From NCBI RefSeq assembly GCF_019837165.1, contig NZ_JAGYHC010000001.1:3720001-3784000 (forward strand): 64,000 nucleotides of DNA, written 5' to 3'. The notes beneath the pieces are model-generated. The model had not been told where the DNA came from. It did not search any database and saw nothing but the letters and a program-made list of their open reading frames with translations. A program made the position numbers and the translations under genes. The DNA comes from Virgibacillus sp. NKC19-3 (GTDB lineage Bacteria > Bacillota > Bacilli > Bacillales > Amphibacillaceae). This document shows positions 36,005 to 45,612 of the stretch, piece by piece (position 1 is the first letter of the stretch; each line of letters begins with the position of its first letter).

Positions 36005-37282
36005 ATGAAAGTGAAAATAGCAGTATTTGGCAGAAAAGAAATAATGAATAGAATAAAACAATTAGTCGTTAAACGGGATGATTTGGAAATTATACCATTC
36101 CCGTATACCAATGCTAAAAATGTGAACACATTAATTGATAAAGCTTTGATGTGTGACATCTATTTATTTGCTGGCGCCCTTCCCTATTTATATGCATATG
36201 AAAAAATAAATAAAAAAAGACTACCTTTTGTTCAAGTAGCTATTGACGAATACACCATCCTTACTTCTCTCTATCGCCTTCAAAGGGACCTTAAGCGGCT
36301 TTCCATTGATGTATCCGATCGCGTTCATGTAGATAAAGTGATTGGGGAATTGGAAATGGACGATAAAGACATTTATACGATTGAATTTGAAAAAGAAAGG
36401 GACATAACGATTGATCACATTGTAAAACATCATCACGATCTGTGGAATGAAGGAAAAATTGATCATGTCCTGACCTCCATGAATGAAGTGGAACAGCGGA
36501 TGAACGAGCTGGAAATACCAACAACCTGTATGACCATTCCAACATTAAACCTAGAGCATACAATCGAGCAGGCAACATCCATCGTACGACTGAATCAACG
36601 TAAGAGCCCACAAATTGTTTCAGGGCATGTACGCATTCCACATTTAGAATCCATAACCAAGGAGCAGGGAGAAGCTGCAGCAAATGAATATTTACTTAAA
36701 CTACATCACATTTTGTTAAAATTTGCCCGAAAAACAGATGCATCTGTTTTATCCAGTGAAAATCAATTTATCTTATTCGGTACCAGTAGCGTGCTGGATT
36801 ATATCACGAATCATTATCGCGACTTCCCGCTGCTTCGGGAAATAGAAGCTGATCTGAAAACACCGGTGGACATTGGGTTCGGGCTTGGATTAACCGCGAA
36901 ACAAGCGGAGGAGCATGCAAAATTAGCTTTGGACCAGGGGGGACAGACAGAAATTAGCAATTGTTATATTGTTAACGATAGACAGGATACGATTGGCCCG
37001 CTTGGAGTCAAAAAGCAATTTGATACAACGCGTTTATATCATTCGCTCATTCATCGAGCACAACTTAATAATGAATTATCCTATAACTTCCTTGATTTTA
37101 TTAAAGTCCGCAATAACGAACCATTCTCGTCCAATGACATTGCTACATACTATAATGTAACCAAACGCAGTGCCGAGCGGACAATAAATAAGCTTTTAAG
37201 TGGCGAGGTAATTGTAGCAGTTGGAGAAGAGAAACCATATACCAGAGGACGACCGAGAAAGCTGTTTACATTGAATCAATAG
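36005..37282 (+). CDS. Putative transcriptional regulator with sensor-like N-terminus and C-terminal winged HTH
   Basis: A 425-residue cytosolic protein of no family I can name with certainty. Residues 1 to about 180 begin KVKIAVFGRKEIMNRI and look like an alpha/beta sensing domain (PrpR_N-like). The centre (about 190-345) has FGLGLTAKQAEEHAKLALDQ, resembling the end of degenerate GGDEF/cyclase-like domains. The last 70 residues contain FSSNDIATYYNVTKRSAERTI, a helix-turn-helix, and end with the basic YTRGRPRKLF wing. Divergent placement next to the TAXI-TRAP operon suggests it senses the imported solute or its product. AGGAG precedes the ATG. Confidence 0.68.
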   Translation: MKVKIAVFGRKEIMNRIKQLVVKRDDLEIIPFPYTNAKNVNTLIDKALMCDIYLFAGALPYLYAYEKINKKRLPFVQVAIDEYTILTSLYRLQRDLKRLSIDVSDRVHVDKVIGELEMDDKDIYTIEFEKERDITIDHIVKHHHDLWNEGKIDHVLTSMNEVEQRMNELEIPTTCMTIPTLNLEHTIEQATSIVRLNQRKSPQIVSGHVRIPHLESITKEQGEAAANEYLLKLHHILLKFARKTDASVLSSENQFILFGTSSVLDYITNHYRDFPLLREIEADLKTPVDIGFGLGLTAKQAEEHAKLALDQGGQTEISNCYIVNDRQDTIGPLGVKKQFDTTRLYHSLIHRAQLNNELSYNFLDFIKVRNNEPFSSNDIATYYNVTKRSAERTINKLLSGEVIVAVGEEKPYTRGRPRKLFTLNQ

Positions 37283-37291
37283 GGGCATTTT

Positions 37292-37363
37292 GGGACAGGG
37301 GGGACAGGTCCGCTGTCCCTCTTTTGGCCTGATTCTGGGACAAGGAACCTGCCCCCCTGTCCC
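37292..37363. repeat. GGGACAGG palindromic repeat, copy 1
   Basis: An inverted repeat of about 27 bases per arm (37292-37319 and 37337-37363) with a few mismatches: the arms begin GGGACAGGGGGG and end CCCCCCTGTCCC, with inner CTGTCCC/GGGACA. It separates the regulator and helicase genes, which converge, and could end transcription of either. Same family as the palindromes at 46.4, 47.2 and 49.9 kb. Confidence 0.8.
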
Positions 37364-37371
37364 GCAAGCAA

Positions 37372-40300
37372 TCAAATACTCAGCAGCTCTCGCACGTCTT
37401 CTTCACTCAAGCTGGAAAGCATGGTTTCTCCAGGTTGAATGACTTGATCGATGAGTTCACGTTTTTTCTGCTGCAGGTCGTATATTTTTTCTTCAATCGT
37501 TCCTTCTGTAACAAGGCGAATCACCTGAACGACGTTTTTCTGACCGAACCGGTGGGCGCGTCCCGTTGCCTGATCCTCAACTGCCGGGTTCCACCATAGA
37601 TCATACAGGATGACTGTATCTGCACCCGTTAGATTCAGACCAGTTCCACCTGCTTTTAGCGAAATTAAAAAGACATTGTTCTCTCCGTTATTAAAGCGTT
37701 CGCTCATTTCCACACGCTCCTCGGAACTTGTTGCCCCATGGAGATAGAAATAGCCAATGCCCTCTTGATTTAACTTTTCAATGATGATTTCATGCATGCT
37801 GGTGAACTGTGAAAAAACAAGCATGCGTTTGCCATTTTCAATTGCGTTTCTTATCGTGTCCATCAATTGTTCCAACTTACCGGAATATCCCTGGTAATTT
37901 TCAATAAACAATGATGGATGACAACAAATTTGGCGCAGGCGCGTCAGCCCGGCCAGGATTTTCATGCGGTTCTGATTGAAGCCACTTTCTGCCATCGATT
38001 GCGATGCTTCCTGTTGCAGCTGACGTAAATAACCGAGATATAAATCTTTTTGGTCCCTTGTTAGCTCCGAAACGCTGACAGATTCAATTTTATCAGGCAA
38101 CTCTTTCAACACTTCGCCTTTCAATCGGCGCAGAACAAACGGCTTGGTCATGGATGCAACCTTTTCATTAGAAAGCTGTTTAAACTTGCGCTGATTTGGC
38201 ATTAGCCCAGGTAAAATCACTTGAAAAATAGCCCATAGTTCGTCAATGGAATTTTCAATTGGTGTCCCACTTAACGCAAATCGTCTTCCTGCTTTAATTC
38301 CACGAATGGCCTGTGATGTTTTTGTCGCGTAATTTTTAATAAATTGTGCCTCATCCAGGATCAATGTCCGGAAATTCAATTCACGGTAAAGCTCGATGTC
38401 TTGGCGCAATGTTGCATAGGATGTTATCCATACATCCATCGTAGTTAATGACGCAATCTTTTGTTTGCGTTCTGCCGGTGTTCCTGTCAAGATTGCAACT
38501 TCTAAATCCGGCGCAAATTTCTCGAATTCATTTTTCCAGTTATACACGACAGAGGATGGTGTCACTATCAAATGTGGATGATCGCTTGGCTCGGAAGCGA
38601 CATAAGCAATACTTTGCAATGTTTTCCCAAGACCCATATCATCGGCTAAAATGCCTCCTAGATGATAATTACTCAATGATTTAAACCATTGAAATCCCGT
38701 TTCCTGATAGTTTCGCAATGTGCCTTGTAAATTTTCCGGTAGTTCATAAATCTGGTCCTCCGGCGATTTTAAGTGATTCAATAATTTGCGAAAGGAGGGG
38801 TCATAATTCTTGTTCGTCTGCATTAACTCATCAATTTGCGTCCCGCGATACACAGGCATATGAACATTCCCATCCTGCACATCATCTTTTTTTATCTCAA
38901 AATCATCGAAGAATTGCTTCATAGAGGAAAACTCTTCGCCCTCAAGCGAAAGTAGCGCACCGCTTTGCATACGATAATAGCGTTTTTTCTCGATCACGGC
39001 ATCAATGATTTGATTGATCTCGGAATCATCAACACCATCGATATCAAAACCGATTTCCAATAAATTAGAAGAGGATTCCAGACTCACGTTCGTACTGGGC
39101 ATTGGTTCATTTTCGACGATTAAATTACGAATATCCGACGTTAGGAATAACTCTACATGCCCATCAAGCAATGGTAGAACTTTATAAAGGAAGGTATAAA
39201 TCTCCTCTTCATCCGCTTCGATATACAACTCCCGTCCATTATAATGAAAATTCGCATGCTCGATTAAACGCATAATCTGTTGTTCTTTTTCGACATCACG
39301 AATGATAATAACATCGCTTTCCTTGCGACCACTAAACGGATCGACCAAATGATCCCCGTAGTGGTATTCCAATTTCCCAGTAATCCAATCTGCCTTCATT
39401 TCCAGGTATAATTTCGCTCTTAGCGGAACTTGAATGATTTCCGCTGCCACCTTGTCAGCTATTTCCACATCCCCGATTCGCTTCAGAGAAGGCAGCACTT
39501 CGGATAAAAACGTATCTGCCTGATTTTGGTTGATCGGCAGTTCCAAGTCACCCATGCCAAAATGATTAATTTCCTCCAATACTGGAATTTGTTCCTTTCT
39601 TGGAAAATAAAACGTTCCCTGGTAGAACAACATTTCATAAGCCTTAAAATAGATCGCATCATCAATTTCATCCATCTTGAGCATTAAGTCATTACGTTCA
39701 TTTTTCGTCAATGCAAATTGAAACGGCAGTGTATCTGTCTCCAGTGTGACCGGATTATAGCTTCTGTTTCGTGTCTCAGCAGTGAAATCCCGTTCAACAA
39801 CCTTTTCAAATAGCTCTCGAATCACAAGTGGTGGAATAACAATCGACCTTCTATCACTAACATTTCCCCGATAATGATAAAACGTATAACCATTATAGAT
39901 TTGTTCATTTTTCAAAATGGAGTAGAGTAATTCAAAGATAGTCAGGTCCGCTTGCTGGAAATAGTGGGTATCTGGATGATAGGTGAATGTTTTCGTGAAA
40001 TAGTGCTCATTTCCATGCAGAACATTTTCCAAAAAATCATACGCATCTTTGACAACAAAGCACCGTTTTTCCCCGGTTTTTAATTCGATAACCAGATTCT
40101 TATCAAACGACCATTTGCAATAATACTCTACATGCATGGGTTTCTTTTCAGGTAAAACTTCAGCTGTTGTACTAGGCTGCTCGATGGAAGCCAGGGCATT
40201 GATAAAGCGATTGGACATTTGATAATCATAATTGGCAAATGCCGGGGTCCCCCGCTCAGATTCCTTATTTGCTATACTAATCAATGTTGCCGCAATATGT

Positions 40301-40545
40301 TTACAGGAACCATACGTTTCAAACGCCGGACAGTCACAGTACGTATCGACTGATCCATTGGCAAAGTCCTCCATATTAATTTCGGTGAAGTAATCTTGCG
40401 TGCCTTGAACGGTAGCAGTCCATCGTTGATTTTTCGTATCATATAAAAGATCACGCACCAGATCTCGTTTATAATAGTCTAATCCGCGCTTATAAATAAT
40501 GGTTGGAAATAATTTTTGGATGTTAATATCACTAATACGTCTCAA
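37372..40545 (-). CDS. SNF2-family DNA helicase/translocase with SWIM zinc finger
   Basis: A 1057-residue protein. A SWIM zinc finger (CDCPAFETYGSCKHIAAT, about residue 90) is followed by a long SNF2-associated region (about 130-590) and a SWI2/SNF2 ATPase: motif I DDMGLGKTLQS, motif II LILDEAQFIKN, motif III ALSGTPIENS, motif VI QATGRAHRFGQ. Such proteins move on double-stranded DNA and are tied to repair or transcription in bacteria, with no set substrate. It starts with TTG (complement of 40543-40545) and only a weak ribosome binding site; an internal start is possible. Single gene. Confidence 0.88.
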   Translation of the reverse strand: MRRISDINIQKLFPTIIYKRGLDYYKRDLVRDLLYDTKNQRWTATVQGTQDYFTEINMEDFANGSVDTYCDCPAFETYGSCKHIAATLISIANKESERGTPAFANYDYQMSNRFINALASIEQPSTTAEVLPEKKPMHVEYYCKWSFDKNLVIELKTGEKRCFVVKDAYDFLENVLHGNEHYFTKTFTYHPDTHYFQQADLTIFELLYSILKNEQIYNGYTFYHYRGNVSDRRSIVIPPLVIRELFEKVVERDFTAETRNRSYNPVTLETDTLPFQFALTKNERNDLMLKMDEIDDAIYFKAYEMLFYQGTFYFPRKEQIPVLEEINHFGMGDLELPINQNQADTFLSEVLPSLKRIGDVEIADKVAAEIIQVPLRAKLYLEMKADWITGKLEYHYGDHLVDPFSGRKESDVIIIRDVEKEQQIMRLIEHANFHYNGRELYIEADEEEIYTFLYKVLPLLDGHVELFLTSDIRNLIVENEPMPSTNVSLESSSNLLEIGFDIDGVDDSEINQIIDAVIEKKRYYRMQSGALLSLEGEEFSSMKQFFDDFEIKKDDVQDGNVHMPVYRGTQIDELMQTNKNYDPSFRKLLNHLKSPEDQIYELPENLQGTLRNYQETGFQWFKSLSNYHLGGILADDMGLGKTLQSIAYVASEPSDHPHLIVTPSSVVYNWKNEFEKFAPDLEVAILTGTPAERKQKIASLTTMDVWITSYATLRQDIELYRELNFRTLILDEAQFIKNYATKTSQAIRGIKAGRRFALSGTPIENSIDELWAIFQVILPGLMPNQRKFKQLSNEKVASMTKPFVLRRLKGEVLKELPDKIESVSVSELTRDQKDLYLGYLRQLQQEASQSMAESGFNQNRMKILAGLTRLRQICCHPSLFIENYQGYSGKLEQLMDTIRNAIENGKRMLVFSQFTSMHEIIIEKLNQEGIGYFYLHGATSSEERVEMSERFNNGENNVFLISLKAGGTGLNLTGADTVILYDLWWNPAVEDQATGRAHRFGQKNVVQVIRLVTEGTIEEKIYDLQQKKRELIDQVIQPGETMLSSLSEEDVRELLSI

Positions 40546-40679
40546 AGTTCTGGAAACCTACTTTCTACAGTCTCGTTACAACTATTATAAACGAGAAATG
40601 GGAGATTTTAAACCATGGGAGCTTTTACTAGGATTGGAAAACTAGCAATATATTATACATTGCATTTTTAGGAAAGAAC

Positions 40680-41873
40680 TTATACACTAGCATCCCTTCG
40701 CGCTTTCACTAACAGGTAGATATACAAGAAAATGGAAAGCATCACAAACGCTGCAGATGTCACATAAATAGATCTGTAGCCAAAGATAGAAGCAAGCTGT
40801 CCAAATACCATCGCGCCAAGGCCTATCCCTAAGTCAAAGAATGAGAAAAAGGTGGCATTCGCCATTCCTTTTCTATTATTCGGTGCTTTTTCAACAGACC
40901 ATGCTTGAAGTGCCGGCTGAACACTGCCAAACCCCAACCCATAAAATCCGGCTGCCACAAGCATTACCGTCGTACTCGGGAGCCATGATAATAGAAGCAT
41001 TGCAATAACAATCAGTGATGCCCCCGGGAGAAATACATAAAGATGTCCCTTCTGGTCATAAATTCTCCCTGCGAAGGTTCTGGAAATCATGAGAAAGATT
41101 GCATATACAAGAAAATACAATTGAATACCCGCCACATTCTGCTCCATCGCATGCAGTGGCAAGAATGTAGCGATCCCGCCAAATGTCGTTGTAATAAAGA
41201 ATAATAATACCGATGGCTGCAAGGCGGTTTTTTCAAAAATATCGAATTTAACTGTCGTCGTTTTATGCTCGGATTTCTCTACTTTTTTATAGCGAATTTG
41301 TGAAGAGAAAAGGAGTGCAATGAATCCAAATGCTGCGCATATTAAGAACAACTGCGTAAAGGAAATCATTCCAACCAACGTCAGCCCAAGTGCCGGTCCA
41401 AAGGCAAGTGCAATATTTCCGGACAGACCGAAATAGCCCATACCTTCACCGCGCCGCTTAGGCGGTATTAAGTCAGTAGCTATCGTCCCACCCGCTGTTG
41501 TGGAGAATCCCCAGCCAATTCCTTGTAAGATTCGTATTGTAAATAGAAGTCCAATACTTGCGATAAACGCATAGGAACCTATAGAAAGCACAAAGATTGC
41601 CAGACCTGTCATGTAGACGAATGCCCTTCCCTTGGACTCAAGCGCATGACCGGCATAAGGCCGGAACAATAAGGCAGAGAATGTGAAGATACCAACAACA
41701 ACACCGACTAATTGATCACTTCCACCCAAATCCTTCAAGAATAAGGGAATCGTCGGCAACGTCATCTGAAATCCCAGAAATACAAAAAAGTTAGCAAGAC
41801 AAATAAACACAAAATCACGTGTCCAAATTTTAGCTGCTTTCGGCGCACCTTGCGCGTTCGGTTGTGAACCCAT
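40680..41873 (-). CDS. MFS transporter, DHA1-like
   Basis: A 397-residue, twelve-helix facilitator. WTRDFVFICLANFFVFLGFQ opens it, RPYAGHALESKGRAFVY is the loop 2-3 motif and TDLIPPKRRGEGMGYFGLSG marks the helix 5 region, a pattern shared by Bacillus DHA1 drug exporters and by the MFS gene at 50489 in this window. Start set at ATG 41873 (protein begins MGSQPNAQGA) because AAAGGAAG lies seven bases upstream; a longer frame upstream lacks one. Substrate unknown. Repeat array E lies just upstream. Confidence 0.85.
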   Translation of the reverse strand: MGSQPNAQGAPKAAKIWTRDFVFICLANFFVFLGFQMTLPTIPLFLKDLGGSDQLVGVVVGIFTFSALLFRPYAGHALESKGRAFVYMTGLAIFVLSIGSYAFIASIGLLFTIRILQGIGWGFSTTAGGTIATDLIPPKRRGEGMGYFGLSGNIALAFGPALGLTLVGMISFTQLFLICAAFGFIALLFSSQIRYKKVEKSEHKTTTVKFDIFEKTALQPSVLLFFITTTFGGIATFLPLHAMEQNVAGIQLYFLVYAIFLMISRTFAGRIYDQKGHLYVFLPGASLIVIAMLLLSWLPSTTVMLVAAGFYGLGFGSVQPALQAWSVEKAPNNRKGMANATFFSFFDLGIGLGAMVFGQLASIFGYRSIYVTSAAFVMLSIFLYIYLLVKARRDASV

Positions 41874-42033
41874 GTCATACTTCCTTTCTTTCGTTACTCG
41901 AAATATATTATACATGAGTAGGGATGATTATGGAAGACAGTTGGCGGATTTGACTATGTTATTCAGCAGGGCGTCCCACGATGGGGATGCTAGTCTAAAG
42001 AGCAGCGGTTTATTCGGTGTTCATGTAACCCGG

Positions 42034-42222
42034 TTCAGCTTTCGTACCACTCTGTTCGGCTTTCACCATTCTTGCTTCAGCTTTCGTACCACTCTGTTCA
42101 GCTTTCACCGCTCTTACTTCAGCTTTCGCTCCACTCTGTTCAGCTTTCACCACTCTTGCTTCAGCCTTCGAGCCACTCCGTTCGGCTTTCACCGCTCTTG
42201 CTTCGGCATAGCGGAAATTTGC
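42034..42222 (-). repeat. 21-nt phased array E (KAE type), nine units
   Basis: TTCRGCTTT-like cores start at 42034, 42055, 42076, 42097, 42118, 42139, 42160, 42181 and 42202, exactly 21 bases apart. Alternate units match better than neighbours, giving a 42-base higher-order repeat. The minus strand is open and reads heptads KAEQSGT and KAEARMV in alternation, ending NTE-stop. No convincing ribosome binding site leads it. It separates the TSUP and MFS genes. Confidence 0.9.
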
Positions 42223-42287
42223 ACGGCTTTTTGGACTTTTTTCCAGCGGCCAGGCACCAGGATCCAGCGCTCAGCACTGCGGAACTC

Positions 42288-43004
42288 TTAAATCTGCTGA
42301 AGCAACAAATACACACCACTAAATAACAGCAACACATAGGTCAACCATTGAAACAGCCGCTGATTAATCCACGTAAACATGAGCTGCCCCAATATCAATC
42401 CAATTACGACAAGTGGTAGCCCAGCCAAACTCGACATCCAAATCTCCCTCGATGTCCCAGCAAAAACGACTTGGAAACCTAAGCTCACAAAATAAACGAA
42501 TAAATAAAATGCCAATGTTGTCCCGCGTAATTTTTCCTTTGTCGTATTTGTTCCGGAAAAATAGAGTAAAAGGGGAGGCCCGGGCATACCTATACTGGTT
42601 GTTAGTGCACCGGAAAATCCCCCCACAGCAAAATCCCGCTTCCCTGTTTGGTTGATGCGAAAGCGAAGGATAAGCAGTAACGTAAGCACTAAAATAAGAA
42701 TACTTATGCCAAATTTCAACAGTGTCATATCCAAGAACAAAAATATGGAAATACCTAGAGGAAGCCCTGCTATGCTTCCAAATACAAATCTTTTCAGCAC
42801 ACCCATATCAACATCTTTTCTAATTTTCATGATTAGGGCGATTGAAATAACAAGCGATAAAATTAAATTAATTTGCACTGCTTCACGAGGTTCAAATAGC
42901 ATTAATAAAAATGGAGTAGCCACAATCGAAAAGCCAAATCCAGTACTAGTTTGGAGAATGGATGCAAATAAAATAATGAACATAAATAAAATGAATGAAT
43001 TCAA
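42288..43004 (-). CDS. TSUP (TauE/SafE) family membrane permease
   Basis: A 238-residue protein with about seven or eight helices. ILQTSTGFGFSIVATPFLLM carries the family's glycine-rich first repeat, and FAVGGFSGALTTSIGMPGPP the second. The family moves sulfite, sulfonates or organic acids; the cargo here is unknown. The likely start is TTG (complement of 43002-43004), six bases after AAGAAGGTG; a GTG nine bases upstream overlaps that site. Downstream lies array E. Confidence 0.85.
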   Translation of the reverse strand: MNSFILFMFIILFASILQTSTGFGFSIVATPFLLMLFEPREAVQINLILSLVISIALIMKIRKDVDMGVLKRFVFGSIAGLPLGISIFLFLDMTLLKFGISILILVLTLLLILRFRINQTGKRDFAVGGFSGALTTSIGMPGPPLLLYFSGTNTTKEKLRGTTLAFYLFVYFVSLGFQVVFAGTSREIWMSSLAGLPLVVIGLILGQLMFTWINQRLFQWLTYVLLLFSGVYLLLQQI

Positions 43005-43037
43005 TGCGCACACCTTCTTATGCAGCCAATCATAACA

Positions 43038-43076
43038 TAAAAAGACATGCCCGAGAATGGAATCTCGGACATTCTT
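43038..43076 (-). terminator. Terminator of the superoxide dismutase gene
   Basis: On the minus strand GTCCGAGA and TTCTCGGGC pair around a short loop with weaker outer pairs (AGAATG/CATGTCT), followed by TTTTTATG. It lies directly after the SOD stop. Confidence 0.78.
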
Positions 43077-43081
43077 AAAAC

Positions 43082-43690
43082 CTATTCTTCAATAACCCCA
43101 CAAGCAATACGGTCGCCAGCGTCACCGGATGGCTGGGAGGTATAATCATCTGCGTCGGAATGGATCATGAGCGCAGTTCCCCCGTTAGCATATAAGGAGT
43201 GATCCTGATCTTTTTCCAATGTGACCATGTCTGCTGTTACTTCTTCCTCAACGGTTCCATCTTCACGCACTTCCATATTTGGTAAGTCACCCGCATGCGG
43301 ACCATCCGGATCGTCAAAACCATGATTAGCCTCTGTGGGATTAAAATGTTCTCCCGCTGATTCAAAATCTTCAGATGGGTCACAAGATGGATTTTCATGA
43401 ATATGGAATCCATGTGTCCCTGCTGGTAAATCTGTTCCTTCAAACTCAATCGTAACACCCGATTCACCTTCTGTTAGAGTGGCAGTTCCTACGACATCAC
43501 CATCTTGATCACTTAGTGAGACCAGTTTTTCCTCTTCGTCCATGGCATTGGTTTGCTCGGATTCCTCGTCCGTGTTTTCCTCGGGTTGCGTTTCTTGATC
43601 CTGGTCCTCCTGTTCTTCTGCATTTCCGCCGCAAGCAGGCAGGATAACAGCCAATACCAAGATAAATATAATCATGATCCAACGTCTCAT
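43082..43690 (-). CDS. Cu/Zn superoxide dismutase-like lipoprotein (YojM type)
   Basis: A 202-residue lipoprotein: signal peptide with lipobox LPAC, acidic linker (about 22-50), then a Cu/Zn SOD domain. Metal ligands are visible in GFHIHENPSC (two Cu His), AGEHFNPTEANHGF (bridging His), GPHAGDLPN (Zn ligands) and LMIHSDADDY (last Cu His); the disulfide partner Cys is in DRIACGVI. Unlike B. subtilis YojM, which lacks a copper ligand, all positions look filled, so activity is plausible. It would remove superoxide outside the membrane. GGGAGA precedes the ATG. Confidence 0.9.
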   Translation of the reverse strand: MRRWIMIIFILVLAVILPACGGNAEEQEDQDQETQPEENTDEESEQTNAMDEEEKLVSLSDQDGDVVGTATLTEGESGVTIEFEGTDLPAGTHGFHIHENPSCDPSEDFESAGEHFNPTEANHGFDDPDGPHAGDLPNMEVREDGTVEEEVTADMVTLEKDQDHSLYANGGTALMIHSDADDYTSQPSGDAGDRIACGVIEE

Positions 43691-43957
43691 TGAACAACGT
43701 CTCCCTTCAAGGTTGTTATGGACAGTTTTTACGTAATGGGAAACGTTTAAACATTGTAGTAACTATACGTGCAAGCAACAGTAAAAAGAAAAAGCAGGAA
43801 TTTTAAACATGCTTGTTGAAGTAGTACCTATACCATTACAGGAACGCTGGCTTTTGAAATCGTAAAAAGATAATCCATTTTATGGAAAAATCGCAAAAAA
43901 GTGTACCACTTAATACGGAATTTAGATATCACTATTTTTAGGAAAGGGTGATTATAA

Positions 43958-44473
43958 TTGCAAGCATATGCTAGTAAGCAAGCCCTCATTGATGAAATTA
44001 CAAAAAGGGCAAGGCTCTTTATCGATGAATTTCGTTCTGTCGACAACCTTAATAAAGACAGTTTCGTAGATGAAGTCGATAGAACACCCTCCCAAATGAT
44101 TGCTTACCAATTGGGGTGGATGAATTTGATATTATCATGGGAACAAGATAACAAAGATGGAAAAGAAGTCATAACACCAACACCAGATTATAAGTGGAAT
44201 AACCTTGGTGGGCTTTATCAGCATTTTTACGATCAGTATGCAGATCATTCACTTGATGCGTTAATAGACAGATTTGAGCGCGATGTTACGAAAATCATTC
44301 AACTCATAGAAAGCTATCAAGATAACGAATTATTCGAACAAGGCGGTCGGCAATGGGCAACTACTACTCCGTCTAGTTGGCCAATATGGAAATGGCTTCA
44401 TATCAATACAGTTGCACCATTCAAATCATTTAGAGCGAAAATAAGAAAATGGAAAAAGCTAAGCGGAATATAA
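43958..44473 (+). CDS. ClbS/DfsB family four-helix-bundle protein (DUF1706)
   Basis: A 171-residue soluble protein. YASKQALIDEITKRARLFID, DRTPSQMIAYQLGWMNLIL and the closing NTVAPFKSFRAKIRKWKK match DUF1706, the family of the colibactin self-resistance protein ClbS; most members in Bacillaceae have no known role. It starts with TTG (43958-43960), about six bases after AAGGGTGA. It stands alone and is followed by a strong terminator. Confidence 0.86.
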   Translation: MQAYASKQALIDEITKRARLFIDEFRSVDNLNKDSFVDEVDRTPSQMIAYQLGWMNLILSWEQDNKDGKEVITPTPDYKWNNLGGLYQHFYDQYADHSLDALIDRFERDVTKIIQLIESYQDNELFEQGGRQWATTTPSSWPIWKWLHINTVAPFKSFRAKIRKWKKLSGI

Positions 44474-44545
44474 GGTTGAGTTGATTAGCAGTGTCCATAT
44501 ATATTACTGTAACGTAAACCACAGCGTAAAAATATTCTTCAACAC

Positions 44546-44585
44546 TCGGGCGCGTCGCGATAGATTAACGCGCCCGATCTTTTTG
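44546..44585 (+). terminator. Terminator of the DUF1706 gene
   Basis: TCGGGCGCGT (44546-44555) pairs perfectly with ACGCGCCCGA (44568-44577), followed by TCTTTTT. Confidence 0.92.
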
Positions 44586-44927
44586 ATAAGGTTCCATTTT
44601 TGCAGAATAAAAATCACACACTTCCAAAGCCAAAATGGAAGGTGGTTACATCGGAAAATTGCTTGTGGTACATGATGCATGAAAGACAATCCCCCCTTAG
44701 GAGTACGATTCTTTAGTGCCACTCACCCCTCAAGTGTCAAAAGCCAACTGTACGTACTAACGGCTAATACGATACGGAGAGCTCGTTGATAGCACTTTGC
44801 CATCTGACATCATAATAAAGCAACCAATAATCCAATTTTTTCTAATCTAATTTTAATCTTGTTCACAATGCGTTTTAATTTGGTGACTATATGATAAAAG
44901 TAACATACAACAAAGGAGGGAAGACAG
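44586..44927. other. Intergenic region upstream of the duplicated secreted protein
   Basis: About 340 bases with no frame that has both a ribosome binding site and family resemblance. The last 80 bases are A/T-rich and should contain the promoter of the gene at 44928; no clear consensus pair was found. No RNA gene recognised. Confidence 0.45.
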
Positions 44928-45611
44928 ATGAAAACATTCGTACTTACAACGGCAAGCGCACTACTTCTAACGAGCGGAGGTATTGGCTATGCGGCGCACG
45001 CAAATCCAGACACAGCACCAGTAGCAGAGAACAACGCTGCAATGAATAACCATACCCACGCAGAAGATGTTGACGATCTCGTTGAATACGACATACTTGA
45101 TGATGTAGCTGATGCCGATAACTTTAATGCTCAAATCGTGGAAAACAACAATAACAAACGTATTATTTTATTAAAAGATGACAATGACCAGCCACGATTC
45201 AAAAGTATCTATGGTAAAGATACAAGCAGATTAAAAGTGATCGATTTCAATGGCGGGTTAGTGTTTAATCAAATGATCGATGATACAGAAGAAGAAGTTG
45301 ATGTAGATGAAGATATAGCTGAAAACGAAGGTAACGCCAATGAAGCTGTTGAAGAAAATGATCGAGATAGTGATGCTGCCGAATCAAAAACGGAGCTTGA
45401 AGGATTGGAAGAGTACGCCACACTTTCCAATTACGTTGATGTAGATGACGGTAACGCACAAGTTGTGGAGGACAACCCACACAAACGCATCCTTTTATTA
45501 AAAGATGGCAATGATCAGCCACAGTTCAAAAGTATTTACATGAAACATCCACACCGATTGAAGGTCATTGAACTTGATAGAGGCCCTATCTATAACGGAA
45601 GCATCCAGTAA
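44928..45611 (+). CDS. Secreted acidic protein with two internal repeats, unknown family
   Basis: A 227-residue exported protein. The signal peptide (1-25, ending YAAHA) is followed by two similar blocks of about 47 residues: AQIVENNNNKRIILLKDDND at about 67 and AQVVEDNPHKRILLLKDGND at about 174, each continuing with QP-FKSIY and RLKVI. Between them is a strongly acidic spacer (EEEVDVDEDIAENEGN region). AAAGGAGGG gives an excellent start. No domain name is recognised. The paired beta-rich blocks and acidic linker suggest an extracellular binding protein, but this is inference. Confidence 0.72.
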   Translation: MKTFVLTTASALLLTSGGIGYAAHANPDTAPVAENNAAMNNHTHAEDVDDLVEYDILDDVADADNFNAQIVENNNNKRIILLKDDNDQPRFKSIYGKDTSRLKVIDFNGGLVFNQMIDDTEEEVDVDEDIAENEGNANEAVEENDRDSDAAESKTELEGLEEYATLSNYVDVDDGNAQVVEDNPHKRILLLKDGNDQPQFKSIYMKHPHRLKVIELDRGPIYNGSIQ

Positions 45612-45612
45612 A

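Noticed and set aside
42010-42192. 60-codon minus-strand frame in array E as a real protein
   Set aside because: It consists only of KAE heptads, has no ribosome binding site, and belongs to a repeat family in which other arrays contain stops or no start.
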